64,000 bases of DNA from Anseranas semipalmata (GCA_013399115.1 VXAA01003849.1:4427-68426), one strand, 5' to 3'. Positions 26,101 through 40,002 are shown, counted from the stretch's first letter. The notes: a model not told the origin generated them from the letters alone. Translations and numbers: made by a program.

Positions 26101-26892
26101 TTAAAATTGATAGGTATAACAGAAATTTATAAGCAGCTGGTTGAAATACTAAATAAGTATAATGACTTAGTGCAAAAGAAACTGATAAGATTAAAGAGGA
26201 CTGGTGAATACCTGCTTGAAAAAATGGCAAAGAGGAATCAAATATTCAGTGAATATCCCTGCCTAGCCCCAGTTTCAGATGCAGGCACTGCATCCATAAC
26301 AAACACATGTTGAACTCCAAAATATATCACTCTGGTTTGCATTGCATTAGCTCAGACAAGGGGAAAGAGACCTAAACACCATCTTTCAGTCTTCGAAGGG
26401 TGGGAGAGATCCCCTAACCCCACTGCACTCATCTACAGCTGAGGAAGAAAATCTCTGGTCTTCACTCCCACTGTACCAGTAATAATGAAGAAGAAATTAC
26501 CTTGATAAGAAAAAGAACAGCCATACTTGAAGCAGTCTAGAGAGCCACCCTGTCCCCCACTCCTGCCTGTGGAGCAGTGTTATTACAGACCAGCTTATGC
26601 TTGGCAGCAGCCTGACATTTGATTTGGACAGAGCATTGGAAGTGAAGACAGTGAGCTCATCTGCTTGTAGCATCTTGAAAAGGCTGGCCTTGCAGAATCT
26701 GTAATGGGCAAAAAGTGAGAATCTCTATGAAAAATCTCTGTTGTAAAACTAAATTTACTAATCTTAGAGTCCTCATATGTCCAAGAATTCTAGCCGCCCA
26801 TGAAGGTTACCTACCATATGTTTTGGAACATAGAAGGAATAAGTTCATAATGTACTTTGAGTTGTACAAACAATGGAAGTTTTTGTTGGTGT
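23098..26892. other. unique non-coding DNA with AT-rich runs and a GC patch
   Basis: No gene recognised. 23540-23640 is TATATA-rich. 23700-23820 is GC-richer and leads directly into the hairpin at 23817-23869. A13 and A12 runs follow near 23902 and 23949. The remainder is unremarkable, with short chance ORFs. Confidence 0.5.
23817..23869. repeat. 53-base hairpin with 12-bp perfect stem
   Basis: TTTTGGAAACAC (23829-23840) and GTGTTTCCAAAA (23850-23861) are exact reverse complements around a 9-base loop. Beyond a 5-base left-arm bulge (TGTGG), about six more pairs form between GAAATG (23818-23823) and CATTTTC (23862-23868). It is comparable in shape to a short pre-miRNA or a fold-back transposon relic. 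No expression evidence is visible. Confidence 0.65.
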
Positions 26893-26921
26893 GCTTTTTT
26901 TTTGTTGTTGTTGTTGTTTTT
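26893..26921. repeat. T-run and (TTG)n microsatellite
   Basis: About nine T residues followed by five TTG units and TTTTT. Ordinary simple repeat. Confidence 0.85.
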
Positions 26922-29900
26922 AAATGTACTCCATAATATCTTTCTTCTCCAGCTTGGCTTCCAAGTTTCTTGTTTTCTGAACCCATTTTTCCTCTGGGCA
27001 AAGGAACTAGACTGTTGGCTTTAGCAATTCCTTAGATCACCAACTAATCTGGAATGCAAAACATCCCACTGAGGATTAGACAGCAGATTTTAACTAAATA
27101 GTTCTTAAACTTATTTCTCTGATACTTTTTTCTTTTTTTTTCCTCCAAACTGAAGTGTTCTGCCATCATTTATGATTATTTGGCATTGTTGATGGAAAGA
27201 AATGGGATGTTGGCAGATCCTATATATAAAGAGACTTTGCCAGCACAGTGACACTTAGAATCCTGATTTACTCAAGGGAATAATCAATTCCCTGTCAAAG
27301 CAGCTTCCATGTGAGTAAAAGATCCTCAGAGTTTATGTGCTTCTTCCAAAACTCTTGCTCACTTCAGAAAATCTGTAGAAAGCTTCTGAATACTTCTTCT
27401 CATTGAAAAACAAATTTTTGCTTCCTTATAGTTCTTGAAACATGGTTTGACTTTGCACCTCTGAAGTGTCTTTGATGCAAAAATTATGATTAGGAAGCCA
27501 CCAAGAGCAAGGTGTTTAACCTGTCTTACCACAGATGTCTGGCTGAGATAACACAAAAATAAAGTACACAGCTCCGAAGCACACATCCTGTAACTTGATA
27601 GACTTGCTTTTAGTTTCCTTCTTTAAATAAGGAAAAAAAAAGAAATAAAAAAGCTTTAGGATTTTAAACAGAGAGTCTGTATCAAATTCCCCAGCTTTCA
27701 TTTGGAAAAGAACTAAGCCATGAATACTTAGTAGTCTCTCCTTCGGTAGCAGTTAATTATAGCTACATCTCTACTGAGACATACAGAGTGTGGAACAATA
27801 TTCTATGGATATTTTTGGCCCTTGACCTGAACAATTTAGTGAACACTCAGACCTTGCTCAAAATTTTCTAAGTAGGGATTGTATCTTGATTGTTGTTATA
27901 AATAACCCAGGTATTTCTTTCAGACAAGCAGTGTAAACCAATCCTTTTGCCCTTAAACAATACAAACAGTATTATTTCATTTATCCAAAATAAAACATAC
28001 CTACAATAAGATTGGTAGGAATTAACGTAAATGGTAACTTTCTTATTTGCAGTCTTAATGCTTTCCTTTTTCCATAACCTGTGTGGCACTGTATCTCTTC
28101 CATCTAAGGACAAATAATAATTGTTCCTCTTGTTAACAGCCAGTTGGTTCTTGTCTTTCAGGTATATGTTATTTGACAGAAGACAGAGGTCATCAAAACC
28201 CCACACACCCCAACTGTCAGGCGTGGAATTCATTCCAGCTTTACCATTTCCTTCTGGTTCAGCTCTTACTAAACAAACAAAAAAATTCCATCTGCTTGAG
28301 GAAGCCTAGCACATAGAGCAACTTCTCAAAAGTCTCTGACTGAAAGCACTATCAAATCCTTTTGCTCAACAATATTAACAATCATAACAAACAAGACTTG
28401 AACTTTATTATTTTATCTATGCCAGAAAACTCAAAAGATATGTGTTGGGTGTGTGCTTAAAGATCACTAGGCACTCCTGATAATCCCATGTGTAAACACT
28501 TCTATTCTGGAACCAGTCCCTTAATTCTAGTTAGCTGAATTCACTTTAAGATACTTTATTATGTCCATCTTCACATTCCCATAAAATGCAGTTATAAAAT
28601 TTCACTTGTGACAGTCCCATGAGGTGGCTAGCTAGAGAAAGAGGTACAAATTGGAGATTTTTTTTCAATTACTGCAGTCAAGTTCCAAGGACATAATGCA
28701 CAATAGGTACTCCACAGTGGTCCTCTCACAAGAAAACACTTTAATTATAGGTTGCTGGCAGAGATCCAAAGGAGAGCTGGCTATCATTACTGGCTGAAGG
28801 CTTTCATCTAGTTAAATTCAGAAAAAGCAATGCAAAGCAGACAAAGCAAAGTAATTACCATTATCAGGAGAAAATACAACAATACTAGAGCTGGTCTTCG
28901 CTCTTCACAGGAGATGTGCTCTTTTGTTAAGGCAACAGTCTTGACCTCTGTGTATTCACATAGCTAGGCTAGAGCATGTGTGAATATTTAGTAACCTTTT
29001 CTTTCTTGACAAGCAATGCTTAGCAGGGCAAACATCATATGTTTGATGTCTCTCATTAACCACATATTTGATGGAAAAGCACCTGCTCTACAGCGCATAT
29101 AAAATTCTTCTGCGAGTATTACCTATATGTACCTATGTATCTCAACTGCATGATATCAGTAAGGGGGCCTTCATCTGTTGTTTCATAACAAAACAGTTAT
29201 TTAATCTGCTATCATATAGAATAAATTGGGTGAGTGCTGTAACCAAGTCTCAACTATTATTGTGAAATAATAATAATGCAGACACAAACCCACACTAACA
29301 TGCTTCATAGAAAAAAAAAATATATTAGCAAAAAAATCCCTGGGAAATTTTAATTTCATGCAAGTGAATTTTTTCCCACCTCTTACCCTAAGAACTCACT
29401 GCATTTAATCTCCTGTCCCCTGTGATGCTAACTGATGAGAAAACAGCTGATTACCAGCAAGCTTTGTAGCCATTTAGTAAGTGTGCATCCAGAGCTGCAG
29501 GCAGACGTTTTGCTGCACATGGAAGGACAGCATCCCCCACACAGTTATTTTAGCACCTTTATCAATTATCACAGTTGCCTTTAAAGGCACATCTCAACAC
29601 CTTGTCCTAGAGTGGGTGACTACTACGCTCCCAGCACAGTCCCCCTTAAAATGCTCAGGCTGAGAATGGCTGTACTGGTGCACAGGCAGTTCATCTCCTT
29701 GAAACGGTGCAATTCAGAGCAGATGCAAAATGCCATGGGTAGGCATGGTCTACAGAGAAAATAGGTGAAGACCATTCTCCAAGCACTGGGTGGTTCAGAC
29801 TCATTCATGATTCTCTTTTGTTTGGCTCTTGCAAAGAGCAGGGCATCACATTTATATGTTTTGCTTTCTGAAATAGTTGGTGGATTACACTGAAATTCGT

Positions 29901-32900
29901 GACAGAAATGTTTTGGCTAATAAGAAAAACATTGAGTTTCATCCCTAATACTTCCAAATTGTGTATTTCATTCAGCATATAAACTGGGAGAGACTTTTCT
30001 CAAATGAATTTGTTTTGGCACAGAAGAAAATGAAAATATTTTGGGGCAAGTGCATTGCAAAATGCTTCCAACACCTCTCAAATTTAGCTTTTCACATTAC
30101 TGAACTACTGACCTCAGCCATCGTCAATTACAATTGCCAATTTTCCAGTATTGTTTCATAACCTGATAAGGAAACACGTTTCCTGTCCTTCTGGGAAGAG
30201 GAGAAACAATTCATTACGAGGAACACAGCACTGGCCAACCGTTCCTGACAGGAGACTGAACCTCTTCAGCTTCTTTTGAAAAACAAAAACTATAAGCTTT
30301 ATTTCCTGAAAATTTGGGGTATTTTTTCTTGCCTGATTTGTGGATTGCTGTATGACTTGCTTTTGTTGCTTATATCATTTAAGATTTGTTGGGAACTTCT
30401 TTTCTGATAATTACATAGGAGACTGATATATGCTTGAAACGTGTTTCATTCCCTTTCTTGTAAGAATTTTGGAATGCTTTAGTAGAATACAAATGCAGAG
30501 ATGTTTTCCTTCTCTTTCAAAATGATGGACTTCAGTGAATTCTTAGCATCACCAGTCGTCTTTCTTAATTATTTTCCAAGGAGAGGTGAATCATTCTTTT
30601 CTGCAAGTTCATGAATTATGTATTGTATTGGATACTATGCTCAGTCATGTGATTATTAATATCTCTCTCCCTCTTTCTCTCACACACAGAGTTCTTAATC
30701 ATTCAAGGTTGCCTTTTTTCCTAGGCAGCTGAATAATTTCTTTCATACCATCTGAGAGGGTTTTGATCTTCCCTGTTGAAGGACTCAACAGTCCCTCAGG
30801 CCTGAAGATGGAGGTATTTGTCCTGCCAGGCGCTCAGCACCTCCTGGGCTACTGAGGTCCCAGCTGATCAGTATGGACAAGTTGAGCAGTAGGACAAACC
30901 TCTCTTTGCCCAAAGCCGTCAGGATGCCTGGGGTGATGCTGCAGCCACGACCTGCACAGAGGCAGATCCCTGGCAGTGGCCACAGCAGCAGCAATACATT
31001 GCTTCTAAGCCTCCTCTCTCTCCTCCTTGCTCGCACACCACCCAGGCATTTTTCCCACCCAGATCCATGCCAAATTACTACGAGGGACTTCATTTATCTC
31101 CATGTGCTACTATAATCTTTGTACTCCTACTGATTCAGCAGGCTTTGGGAAATATTCCAAAGATGCTAAAAAATAAGAAAAATCATTTCTTTTTAAGAAA
31201 TTAAGTCTAAAGCAGTAATATTTAAATGAGTATGAGGGTATCGCCTATATGAAAATTGCAGACCAGATAAGAAACAAAGCCAGTGTCAAAGGGAGAATAT
31301 TATTTCTTTGCTCTTTTCCTCTCACAATAAATGTAAAAAGCCATTTTTTCTGTGATTTTTTTTTTACAGGATTTTTAATTGGAAAAAAATATCACTTCTC
31401 AATATTTTGAGGCCTAATATAACTCATATATTGGGCTGGCATATTTTGCTTGCTGGGAATATATTCCTGCAGATCTAAACTGCATTTATATTAGGGAACA
31501 TAAAGGCAAATTTCAGAGAATTGCAGAGAAACTTGATGTAACTAGGAAAATAAAAATCTGTATAGCAATGGAATTGATTGCTAATCGCTAGAGCTGAGTA
31601 GAAGGTGACACTCCTGTTTTTTGCCATGTTTAAAAATGTTGTAGCTCTTTTCAAAAAGAGACCATAGTCAAATAACATTTTTGGAAAAAATTACATTTCT
31701 CACATTCATTGAATAATCATCCACAGATGCAATATGCTTATCTAATATCCAAATTTTATCCCCAGATCATTCACATCCTCTGGATTTGAATGTAGGTACC
31801 TCACATTACTAATTTGTTAATCTTCATGCATGGCAATGAGTCTCAGACTCCCATTCTTGTTTTGCTTCAGCAAAATGTCATATTCTGACAAATTGGTGCA
31901 ATGTAGGACAAACCCAAAGGAACATTTTGATTTATTTATACATTTTACTGGGTTTTAAACGAACTGCAGACAAAAACAGAAAATAAAAATTAAAATGAGC
32001 TCCACGTACTCTTCATAGTGGGAAGAGGGGTGAGCTGAAGCACTTCACTCCCAGAGAGGAAAGATGATGTACTTCTGCAAAGAGAAATTTCAAAGGCACT
32101 GCTACACATTCTTACCCAGAGCTTTCTTGTGCCAAACACAACCTTAATAAACTAACTGCCCAAATGAACATATAGCTGGAACATTTACTGCATTATGAAT
32201 TTTTTCCTCTTAACAACACCAAAATTTGTGGATATAGGTGTATATATATACATTTCTTACTGATACTGAGATGCTTCCCCAAACTCTTGAACCCAAAATC
32301 TGTGCCAGGAACTACAGAGCATTTCTAAAAACACCTCAAAAGTGGAGTAGCGTTTGGAGACCTGATTTCTGCATGGAGAATAAATCTTTCTTCCCCCCAA
32401 AAATAGCACCAAGTGTGGATGTTTTATACGCTCTAGCAGGAATGACCAGTACAAGATTCCTAAGCAATACTGCCATACCATGATGACAGTGCATCCTGAT
32501 CCAGCCAGCTGCCAGTGCTTTCAGGACCTTCACCCATCTTTCTGCCATGGATTGTGAGTTCTGGCCTCTCTGTGTCACCTCTGTGCCTGATGGTTGTTCT
32601 GCAGAAAGCCTCGTGCTAAGTCTTTGCAAAAATCTAAGAATCCTTATGCTATTTAGGCTGCATTTGAAACAGCACTGGTGGACTGAGGAAGGCTGTATTT
32701 CAGCATTCTGGTCCAGCTGGACTGCAGGAATGAAATATTGACTTAGCCAGCAAATTAGCCTTTACAGGGAGCGCCCCAGGCTTTTGTCTAGCTAGAATGG
32801 GTTTCAATAGCTGCATTCTGCCTCTCATTTTGTTTCTGCCCATTGCCTGATCAAGAGCCTTCTAGCTAAGTCCTTGTCTATGTCTTCAGTTTATGAAGTG

Positions 32901-33686
32901 GGCCAGTTAGTTAGGAAATTCATTGCAGGTACTGCTATTAAGAGGTTTACCTCTGCTTAATTTCTGCATTGCTGTTTAGTGTGTTTCTTTTTATTTCATT
33001 AAATCTATGCTACAGAACTGTGTGCAACAGTCACATGGTAAACATACAGCGCTCCATTTATAAAAACAAGATTTCATTAAACAGTGATCAATATAAATCT
33101 TTTGTGGAGGGAAAGAAACTGGTCTCCTTGTGGTATAGTGTACGCCTGGTATTCAAAGCACCCCTGAAAGAGGACGTACAGCAAAAGCAAGGGACGAGGC
33201 ACCATGATATCTCCCACTCTGGAATGTAAAAACAGTTATTATGTGTTAGGCAAATGCTCTAATGAAGAACTACTTTGAATAAGGCCACTTGGAAATGAGT
33301 TCAAATCACTCCAGAACTGAGCAAAGGAGTTCACCTGGAAGAAGGTCGGTTAGCCAGATTTCCATCTTGCCAGCCTCCATTCAAACTAGCCTACATTTCC
33401 ATAGCACTGACTGCGATGTTTGACTATGTTTTGGTGCAATAAGCATGTTTCAATCCTATACGAACACAACATTTTCATGAATTAATATCATGCAGGTCAC
33501 TGATTATTCAAATAACTTCAATGAGCTTTATGTATCTCTGCTTTAAAGAGAAGTGCTGTAATTTTAGAGATATTTCCCTCTTAATGGAGGCAAACCACTT
33601 GTTAATATCATGTATGGCATCATCTGCAAATAGCACATTGCTGAACTAAAAGGCTTTAATGTGTTAGACCAGTGGCCAAAGAACCA
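26922..33686. other. unique non-coding DNA
   Basis: No gene or transposon recognised. A strong TATA-like string TATATATAAA lies at 27221-27230, without other promoter support. 30740-31100 is a GC-richer patch with a 102-codon minus-strand ORF (30785-31093) and an opposing 80-codon ORF; neither resembles a known protein. 32240-32740 again has short ORFs on both strands. The rest is AT-rich. Confidence 0.45.
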
Positions 33687-33700
33687 GTCGCCATGGCAAC
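33687..33700. promoter_or_regulatory. RFX X-box motif, full match
   Basis: GTCGCCATGGCAAC matches the palindromic RFX X-box consensus GTNRCC-NN-GGYRAC at every defined position. It sits in a non-repetitive stretch (about 33600-33780) that continues through ACAATTGTGAAGACTATTCAATCACAACTC and looks like constrained sequence. RFX sites of this kind occur in ciliary-gene promoters and neural enhancers. No gene start is seen here, so a distal element is more likely than a promoter. Confidence 0.4.
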
Positions 33701-36700
33701 TCTGTATTAAGTTTTCCTGCTACAACAATTGTGAAGACTATTCAATCACAACTCATTTGAGCTGAATTCTTCTATATTTCTAAATGGCTCTCATAAATAT
33801 TTCCACTTCCAAAATTTTGTCATAGTTTTAGGACTAAAAATGAAAGCAAAATGAAAGGCTATACGAAAGGTTAACTTTAGGAAGGTCAATATGAGTCCAT
33901 TCTACATCCCTGGTCAAAAAAAAAAAAAAAATACGTATATTAGAGTTTATGTTAAAATGTTAGTCACAGCACCTACCCACAGAGCCCAGGCAGAGTTCAT
34001 CAGCTAGGGCTATGAAAATTTTGTCAGTTCAGTTGTTCATTTCTTAACTTTCATCACATATCTGAGGGGCAGATTCTTCTGAAGAACAAAAATATTTTTC
34101 TCCCTTACCAATGAGTACCAACCTGCATCCACCTGTGGACAGCAGCTTTCCTATCACACACAAGCAGAGCCATCTCTCAGGATTCTCAGTGCCTAGCAGA
34201 GGTCAGCAGCTGAACCAGTAATGGGAATATCCTCAAAGTGGAAATCACCTGCTACCAGCTATCTTCTGCACAATGCCCCTTTTTGTTAGGGGCTTCTCCT
34301 AAAAGCCTTTTAAGTCAATTTGTAACTGGATATCCAAATACACCACTCTTTTCTGCCTGTGAGTTGACCAGAGCTCTTTGCCAGGTCAGTCTTAGAAGCA
34401 GTTTGGCTGATGTGAATGCTCCCATACTTGATTCCTGTGCTGGGTTATTGCAACATAACCAGGGAAAGAAACCATGCATTCCTTAGAAATCTCCATCTGA
34501 TACAAATGCAACTGCCCACCAGCTGAGGCCACCCTGAGGATACCACAGCATGGCTCCAATCTCTGCACTGACTCCCTGTCAAAAATGGGCAAATGTGCGG
34601 TGTCATCCCAGCTAATTGGACTCTGTCATGGGACTGACCTTTACCATCTGTGAGATCACCTCTCTGTCTGTGACTACTGCTTTTTGTAGTAGCTCCTTTC
34701 CACCAGAACCAGTGGTAGATAGATACAGATCTGCCATGATGGGGACAAGACTTCATGGAATACTAGGCAAGATTTTGGAAATAATTTCTGATGCAAATAA
34801 AAGTGGTCACATGAACCTGGTGCTTTCAGAAATTATATTGCCTTCTACACTTTCCAAAATTCATTACTTGAAACTTTTAAAATAGCTGACTGCTGCCTTT
34901 AGAAAAGCCATAGATAGAGAATGAAGAAATGACTCTTGAATGCTACCTGACTGGCTCAAATATACAGAAATAAGCCTTATAAGAGAGCCTACATGGTCAG
35001 TGACACAGGTGGCTATTGTAACCTCCTACAGAACCCCTGTTGTGTTTGTATTTTGACTATCCCTGTTTCTGAATGTCAGGCTCAAATGAGCCCTAAGCTT
35101 CAGAGCAACAGCTGAAGTGGAACTTCCAATTTATCTTCCATATTACAAAAAATACAAAGGCAACATACTTGTACTTTTTATGAAATAACGCCTACACCCC
35201 TTCTTATACAGGTGCACACTGCCTGAAACAATGACATACTAATTACTTAGCAGGATCTAAATCTGCTACCACAACACTAATAATTAACACAAATATTGGT
35301 GAAATTGAGGGTTACTGCAGTAAATTTAGTTCAGAAGTTAAAACTGTTCATTCACCTAAATTCACTTAAAAGAGGAGTCAGGTTAGATTGAAAGATCTGA
35401 GAGTTTTAAATGTATTCCAAGTTTTAATGGTTTGTTTATAAAACATATGGGCAGGAAAATGGTGTGTGGTTTCAGGTTTCCATTAAAATACTTAGCACAT
35501 AACCATTTGTGCTTATTAAAAAACCCACACACTTTAATCTGACCATCTCAAAGAGACATAGGTAGGATGTTTTTAGTTTCCAGGCCACATTTAATTATTT
35601 TAATGAATTGATACTATGAAGCAACAACAATAACATCCTGAAACCACACCAAGCTTCACATGAAATTAAAATTTGAGCTTGACTCATTCTGCTTATCATT
35701 ACTGATCTTACCAGTCATTATATGTATTTCTCCTTAATCCCTCTTTCCTGTAATATCTTAAGGTTTGACTGCAAAATGGGGGCAAAGTCATTTAAAAACA
35801 TGAGACACCAAATGAATGTCTACAGGTAAAACGTCTTATAGCAATGAAGTGTCCATTTATTTTAAAAGCAGCAAGGTTTAATGGAACATTACTGAAGCTT
35901 TTAATCTTTCCTCAAGATATTTCAGGCAGGCCTTTTCTCCTGGGAGCCTTGTCTGCAGGGATCCTAGAGCTAAACGGCAGTCAAGCTGCTATTTCAGCAA
36001 GGGTTGAAGTAGTTCATGCTTAAATTAAATTGCAGAACCCTCACAGCAGGAAACTACAGTTATAGAAAAAAAATCTTTATATAAAAGCCTTTGTCTTTAA
36101 TCTCCTTCATTAGAAGATTAGAGGCTTAATTACAATAAGTTGCAGCAGGGCCAAACCCTACTTCCACTGAAATTAAAATGGCTTCAGAGGGACCAAAACT
36201 TTGCCATGAGCATCAGCCCATGCACTGCAGTAATGCTCTTTACCTCATAATATCTGTGATTTAAAGACTTTCTTCCTCATAAGCAGAATTTATTAGCTCG
36301 CATCCACTGGCTTGGTAAGTATGGTTACATTGCTTTTGAATCAAAGTGAATCACATTCACAGAAAGCAACCCCATGACAGACACTGTTTGCAAAGGCTTA
36401 ATTAAACATATCCATGATGTACTGTGTATTTGAGTTACAGGTACATAAATGAGCAAAAGCACCTCCTTTCTCTACTTACTAGCTCTTAGAACATAGCACT
36501 TTTGCTGTGAAAGCAGGCTGTGCCTACGCTAGTGGGCTCAGCTAAAGCCTAGAACCTTTTCCAGGCACAGGAACACAATTACACGTACTAATAACTTAGT
36601 AGAGTTTTCTTTGGCATGCTTCATTTTTGGCAGCTAACAATTTCCCAGGTAGATCCCGGGCGTGGCTCAAGAGGCAGTGGTTTCCCAGAGCAATTCCGCA

Positions 36701-38041
36701 GAGGCACCTCGGAGGCATTTAGCTGCAGGGATGCAGACTGTCCCACTCCACTTGGCTTTCACATCCAGGGCTGTTCTCAAGCACTCTTCATTTACTAATA
36801 CAGATGTAGACTTTGAGACTTCTCAAAGCAGAAGTTTACCACAGCCAGTATTTGCATCGAGCCAGCCTGCTTCTTCTGACCACTGGGTAACATGAGGTCT
36901 CCTGAAGGACCCTTCTTTCTTGTCTTGAGCATGACAAAACTCTTCAGAAGACCAGGTCCAACAGAGTCACTTTCATCTGTCAGCCAGGGTCCCTAAGGTC
37001 ATGTTGATAAATCAGGGCTCCACAATCACCTGGACTCTAACCAGAGAAAAGTCCAGTCATTTGTGAGAACACTCTGAAAACCAGGCTGGTGGGTTTGCAG
37101 CTGGGGCCCTTAGTAAGCTAAGTATCCTTCCCTTTCAAGGGTCACTGTCACCCTGTCCTTCTTCCTTCTATTGCAGAAATGTTTCTAATTTCAGTTTCCA
37201 CTTAACTCAATATGTCTATGAGATAGTAAACTCAGCAACACTTGGTTTTCTATAAACAAGAACATACTGTGAAAGGGCGTTGTAGCACAAATGATCGTGT
37301 TCAGAATACCGTACTTTTGAATAAGCTAGTGAAATGTCTGTCTTACAGTTGGATGATTTAAGATTTTTCATCATTATCCATGCTTTTTTTTTTTTTTAAT
37401 ATTAAAATGGATGACTCTTTGGGAAGTATGCACTGTGGTAAGCTGTATGTCACAAGCTGAGAATTCTATAAGTGGTTTCAGATAAAAGTTCTTTCTCCTG
37501 TGATACAAATGACTAGTTAATCAGCTGAAGTCAACACATGTCTAGAATGTTTACTAAGTTCAATGAACAGTACTTTTTAGGAACTATATTTTAATCACTA
37601 GCTCGCTCCAAATGCAATTTGCTACAAAGCCAGTAAATACAATTACACAAATAACTGTGATGTGAATTAATACATGATAACATTCACAAATGCAATTTAG
37701 ATTTGAACACTACAATATAATTCAAACACACTGGGAAATTACTTAACCTAAGAAAAGCAGTGTATTTTTGCAGCTTCATTTTTGCTTCAGTTTCTCTCAT
37801 CTCCCACTAAAGCTTTCTGTAACTTCAAAATGCACTTTATGATTAAAATACTGTAAATCACAGGTCTTATATGGTAAAAACCGCACTTCCAAATGCCTTT
37901 GTAATTCTTTAAATCATATGCTTTGCAATCTCATTTTTTGTTCTGCATGAGGAAAGTACAAAATAAAAACCTATTTAAAGATTGTTGTTCAAAATTCCAA
38001 AGTAATTAAGAAATCAATGCAGAGCCTCTTAGGCTCATGAC
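33701..38041. other. unique non-coding DNA
   Basis: No gene or transposon recognised. An A16 run lies at 33916-33931 and a T14 run at 37384-37397. 34240-34760 and 36640-37160 are modestly GC-richer with short overlapping ORFs on both strands and no recognised domains. Confidence 0.5.
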
Positions 38042-38085
38042 TGTGTGTGTGTGCATGCTTATGTGTGTATATACATGTAAGTACA
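38042..38085. repeat. (GT)n-type imperfect microsatellite
   Basis: TGTGTGTGTGTG followed by degenerate ATGTGTGTATATACATG. Largely alternating purine-pyrimidine; ordinary simple repeat. Confidence 0.8.
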
Positions 38086-38655
38086 TACCCATCCACACAA
38101 GACCTTTTTTTAAGTTATCAAAATACTTGAGGTTCATGCAATAATAAATAAGCTGTTACTACGACTATAAGGTCTGTGTGGAAGATATTGAGCATTTTTG
38201 GCTCAAGGGGCATTGGGATGCCTCACTCATAAGTGCCCTGCCACCTTCCTCAGAGCGCTTGTATCAAGGGGGACCTGGAGTCACATCAGAGCCACTCTGG
38301 AGCTACTGCCTCTCCCAAGGTTATTAATTTGGGATATCATACTATCATGATGTTATGGTTATGCAGCTTCCAAGGCCAAAGGGGTTTCAATGGTGGCTGA
38401 GTTGAAGCACAGGCCAAGTAAATACATTTCTATTACCTGCACCACCAAGATAAATCTACACAGATTTTATTGTGTAAAGATTAATGCATAGGTACTTTAA
38501 CCTTTCACAGTATGGGAACAATCCTCTAATCAGTCTTACTGAAATGGGGGTCTTCATTCTGCTGAAAATCTTCCTTTTTCTTCCCATTTAGCAGCTGAAG
38601 GGAAGAAGTGTCTATAAAATAGATTGATGGCAATCTAGACTAAGGAGTCCGCTCT

Positions 38656-38687
38656 GGTATATGCACATATGTGGGTATATGCACATA
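38656..38687. repeat. 14-bp direct repeat around a palindrome
   Basis: GGTATATGCACATA occurs at 38656-38669 and again at 38674-38687 (period 18). The 10-bp palindrome CACATATGTG (38664-38673) overlaps the first copy. Probably a small local duplication. Confidence 0.7.
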
Positions 38688-38865
38688 AACAGTCACAGCT
38701 CAGATGATATCTAGGTAACAGGCCCAGATGATCTTCTTTTTAAGATTTGAATAGGTCCAGAGACCAATTTAATTTAACCTTAATATATTCCTCCCACAAG
38801 CATTCTTTCTTTGAATTCATTATTCCTTTTTTCAGTTTTGCTTAACCAGTAAATAAAAATCACTA

Positions 38866-38889
38866 TAAATAAATAAATAAATAAATAAA
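38866..38889. repeat. (TAAA)n microsatellite
   Basis: About six tandem TAAA units. Ordinary tetranucleotide repeat. Confidence 0.9.
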
Positions 38890-40002
38890 GGAATAGAGCA
38901 TTCTTCATCCAAAAGATTTTTTTTCATACAAAGAGAATTTAATTAAATCAGATTCTAATCCAGTTAATTAGTGTTCAAACTGTGCTCAGACAGCCTTAAA
39001 ACGTATTTGTTCCATCGTCTGGATATCCATTTAAAAGCATATTATAAATCATTTCATTTTGCTAGTCTTCTAACAGTAATAATTATAAAACCAGAGCACA
39101 TTTTTCGAGTAGCTATTAATACTCTTCAGGAAAAGTGAGAATGATTATCTCCGCTTTACAGGTGGGGAAACCTATTTCCCATTTTGTTAATGATGCCCTC
39201 TTTCTTTGCACTTCATTAAGTCATTCACAACTGTGTAAAGGGAATCTAAAATAGTGCCACGGTAGTATTTGTAGCATGCACAGTTTTTCATCATTTTGCC
39301 CTAGAATAACTAGCTTCAGTGCAATCTTGAATCAGCTTTGGGGACTGAAATACAGAGCTTTATTAATGATATTAAAATCTGCATGTGACTAAATACTACT
39401 CAGGTGGAAATCCTCCACTGGGTAAAGCCACAGGGAGAAATCCTTAATAACTGAAGTTTCATGAATGGCAAGGAACAGAATATCAGCTATTTAATTCATA
39501 AGATTTTGGAAAGTATATAAATGAGAAAACTTATTTTATACTTTGAAATGCTTTACATTTTAAAATCTACCTCTTGATAAATTCCTCACTCTTAATATGG
39601 TGTCTAAGATAGTAGATCAAATACAAATGTAGTGCTTAGTTGATTGCTCTCTTACAAAAACCACGAGGTCTCTCTTGGATTCAGCCCATATACAGATATG
39701 CATCAATTCCAGGAAACGTTATCTTCAAATGATGTCTGAATCACAAGACAAATAGGCTATTGACCAATTGAACTTTCTGGTTATTTCAGCTCTTTTAAAC
39801 AACTGAAATTGCTACTGTGGCCATTGTAACTGCAGCTAGTTTCTGTGTTATTTGAGTGACTGCTGTAAAAAATGTCATAGTGACCTTGAAAACAGAACTA
39901 GTGTGGGAACAGCGTGGAAGAGAAAAGACACTGAAACATGGGGATTGTTTTGGGTGGCTCCATGGCAGATGCAGCTGTGTTTCCATGCTGCCATTTACAG
40001 CT
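38890..40002. other. unique DNA containing an MIR-like relic
   Basis: No gene seen. The MIR-like fragment is listed separately (39063-39190). The remainder is AT-rich, non-repetitive sequence. Confidence 0.5.
39063..39190 (-). mobile_element. MIR-like SINE relic
   Basis: On the minus strand TTTCCCCACCTGTAAAGCGG is followed by AGATAATCATTCTCAC. This parallels the conserved MIR/CORE-SINE block recalled as 'agtttccccatctgtaaaatggggataataatac'. Downstream, GTATTAATAGCTACTCG and TTATAATTATTACTGTTA loosely fit the MIR tail. It is short and diverged, as expected for an ancient amniote SINE in a bird genome. No 5' tRNA-like head is recognisable. Confidence 0.45.

Noticed and set aside
27868..28233. 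121-codon minus-strand ORF
   Set aside because: No domain, no splice or promoter context, AT-rich chance ORF.
33290..33330. tRNA B-box-like GAGTTCAAATCACTCC
   Set aside because: No A box at the right distance and no cloverleaf can be drawn.
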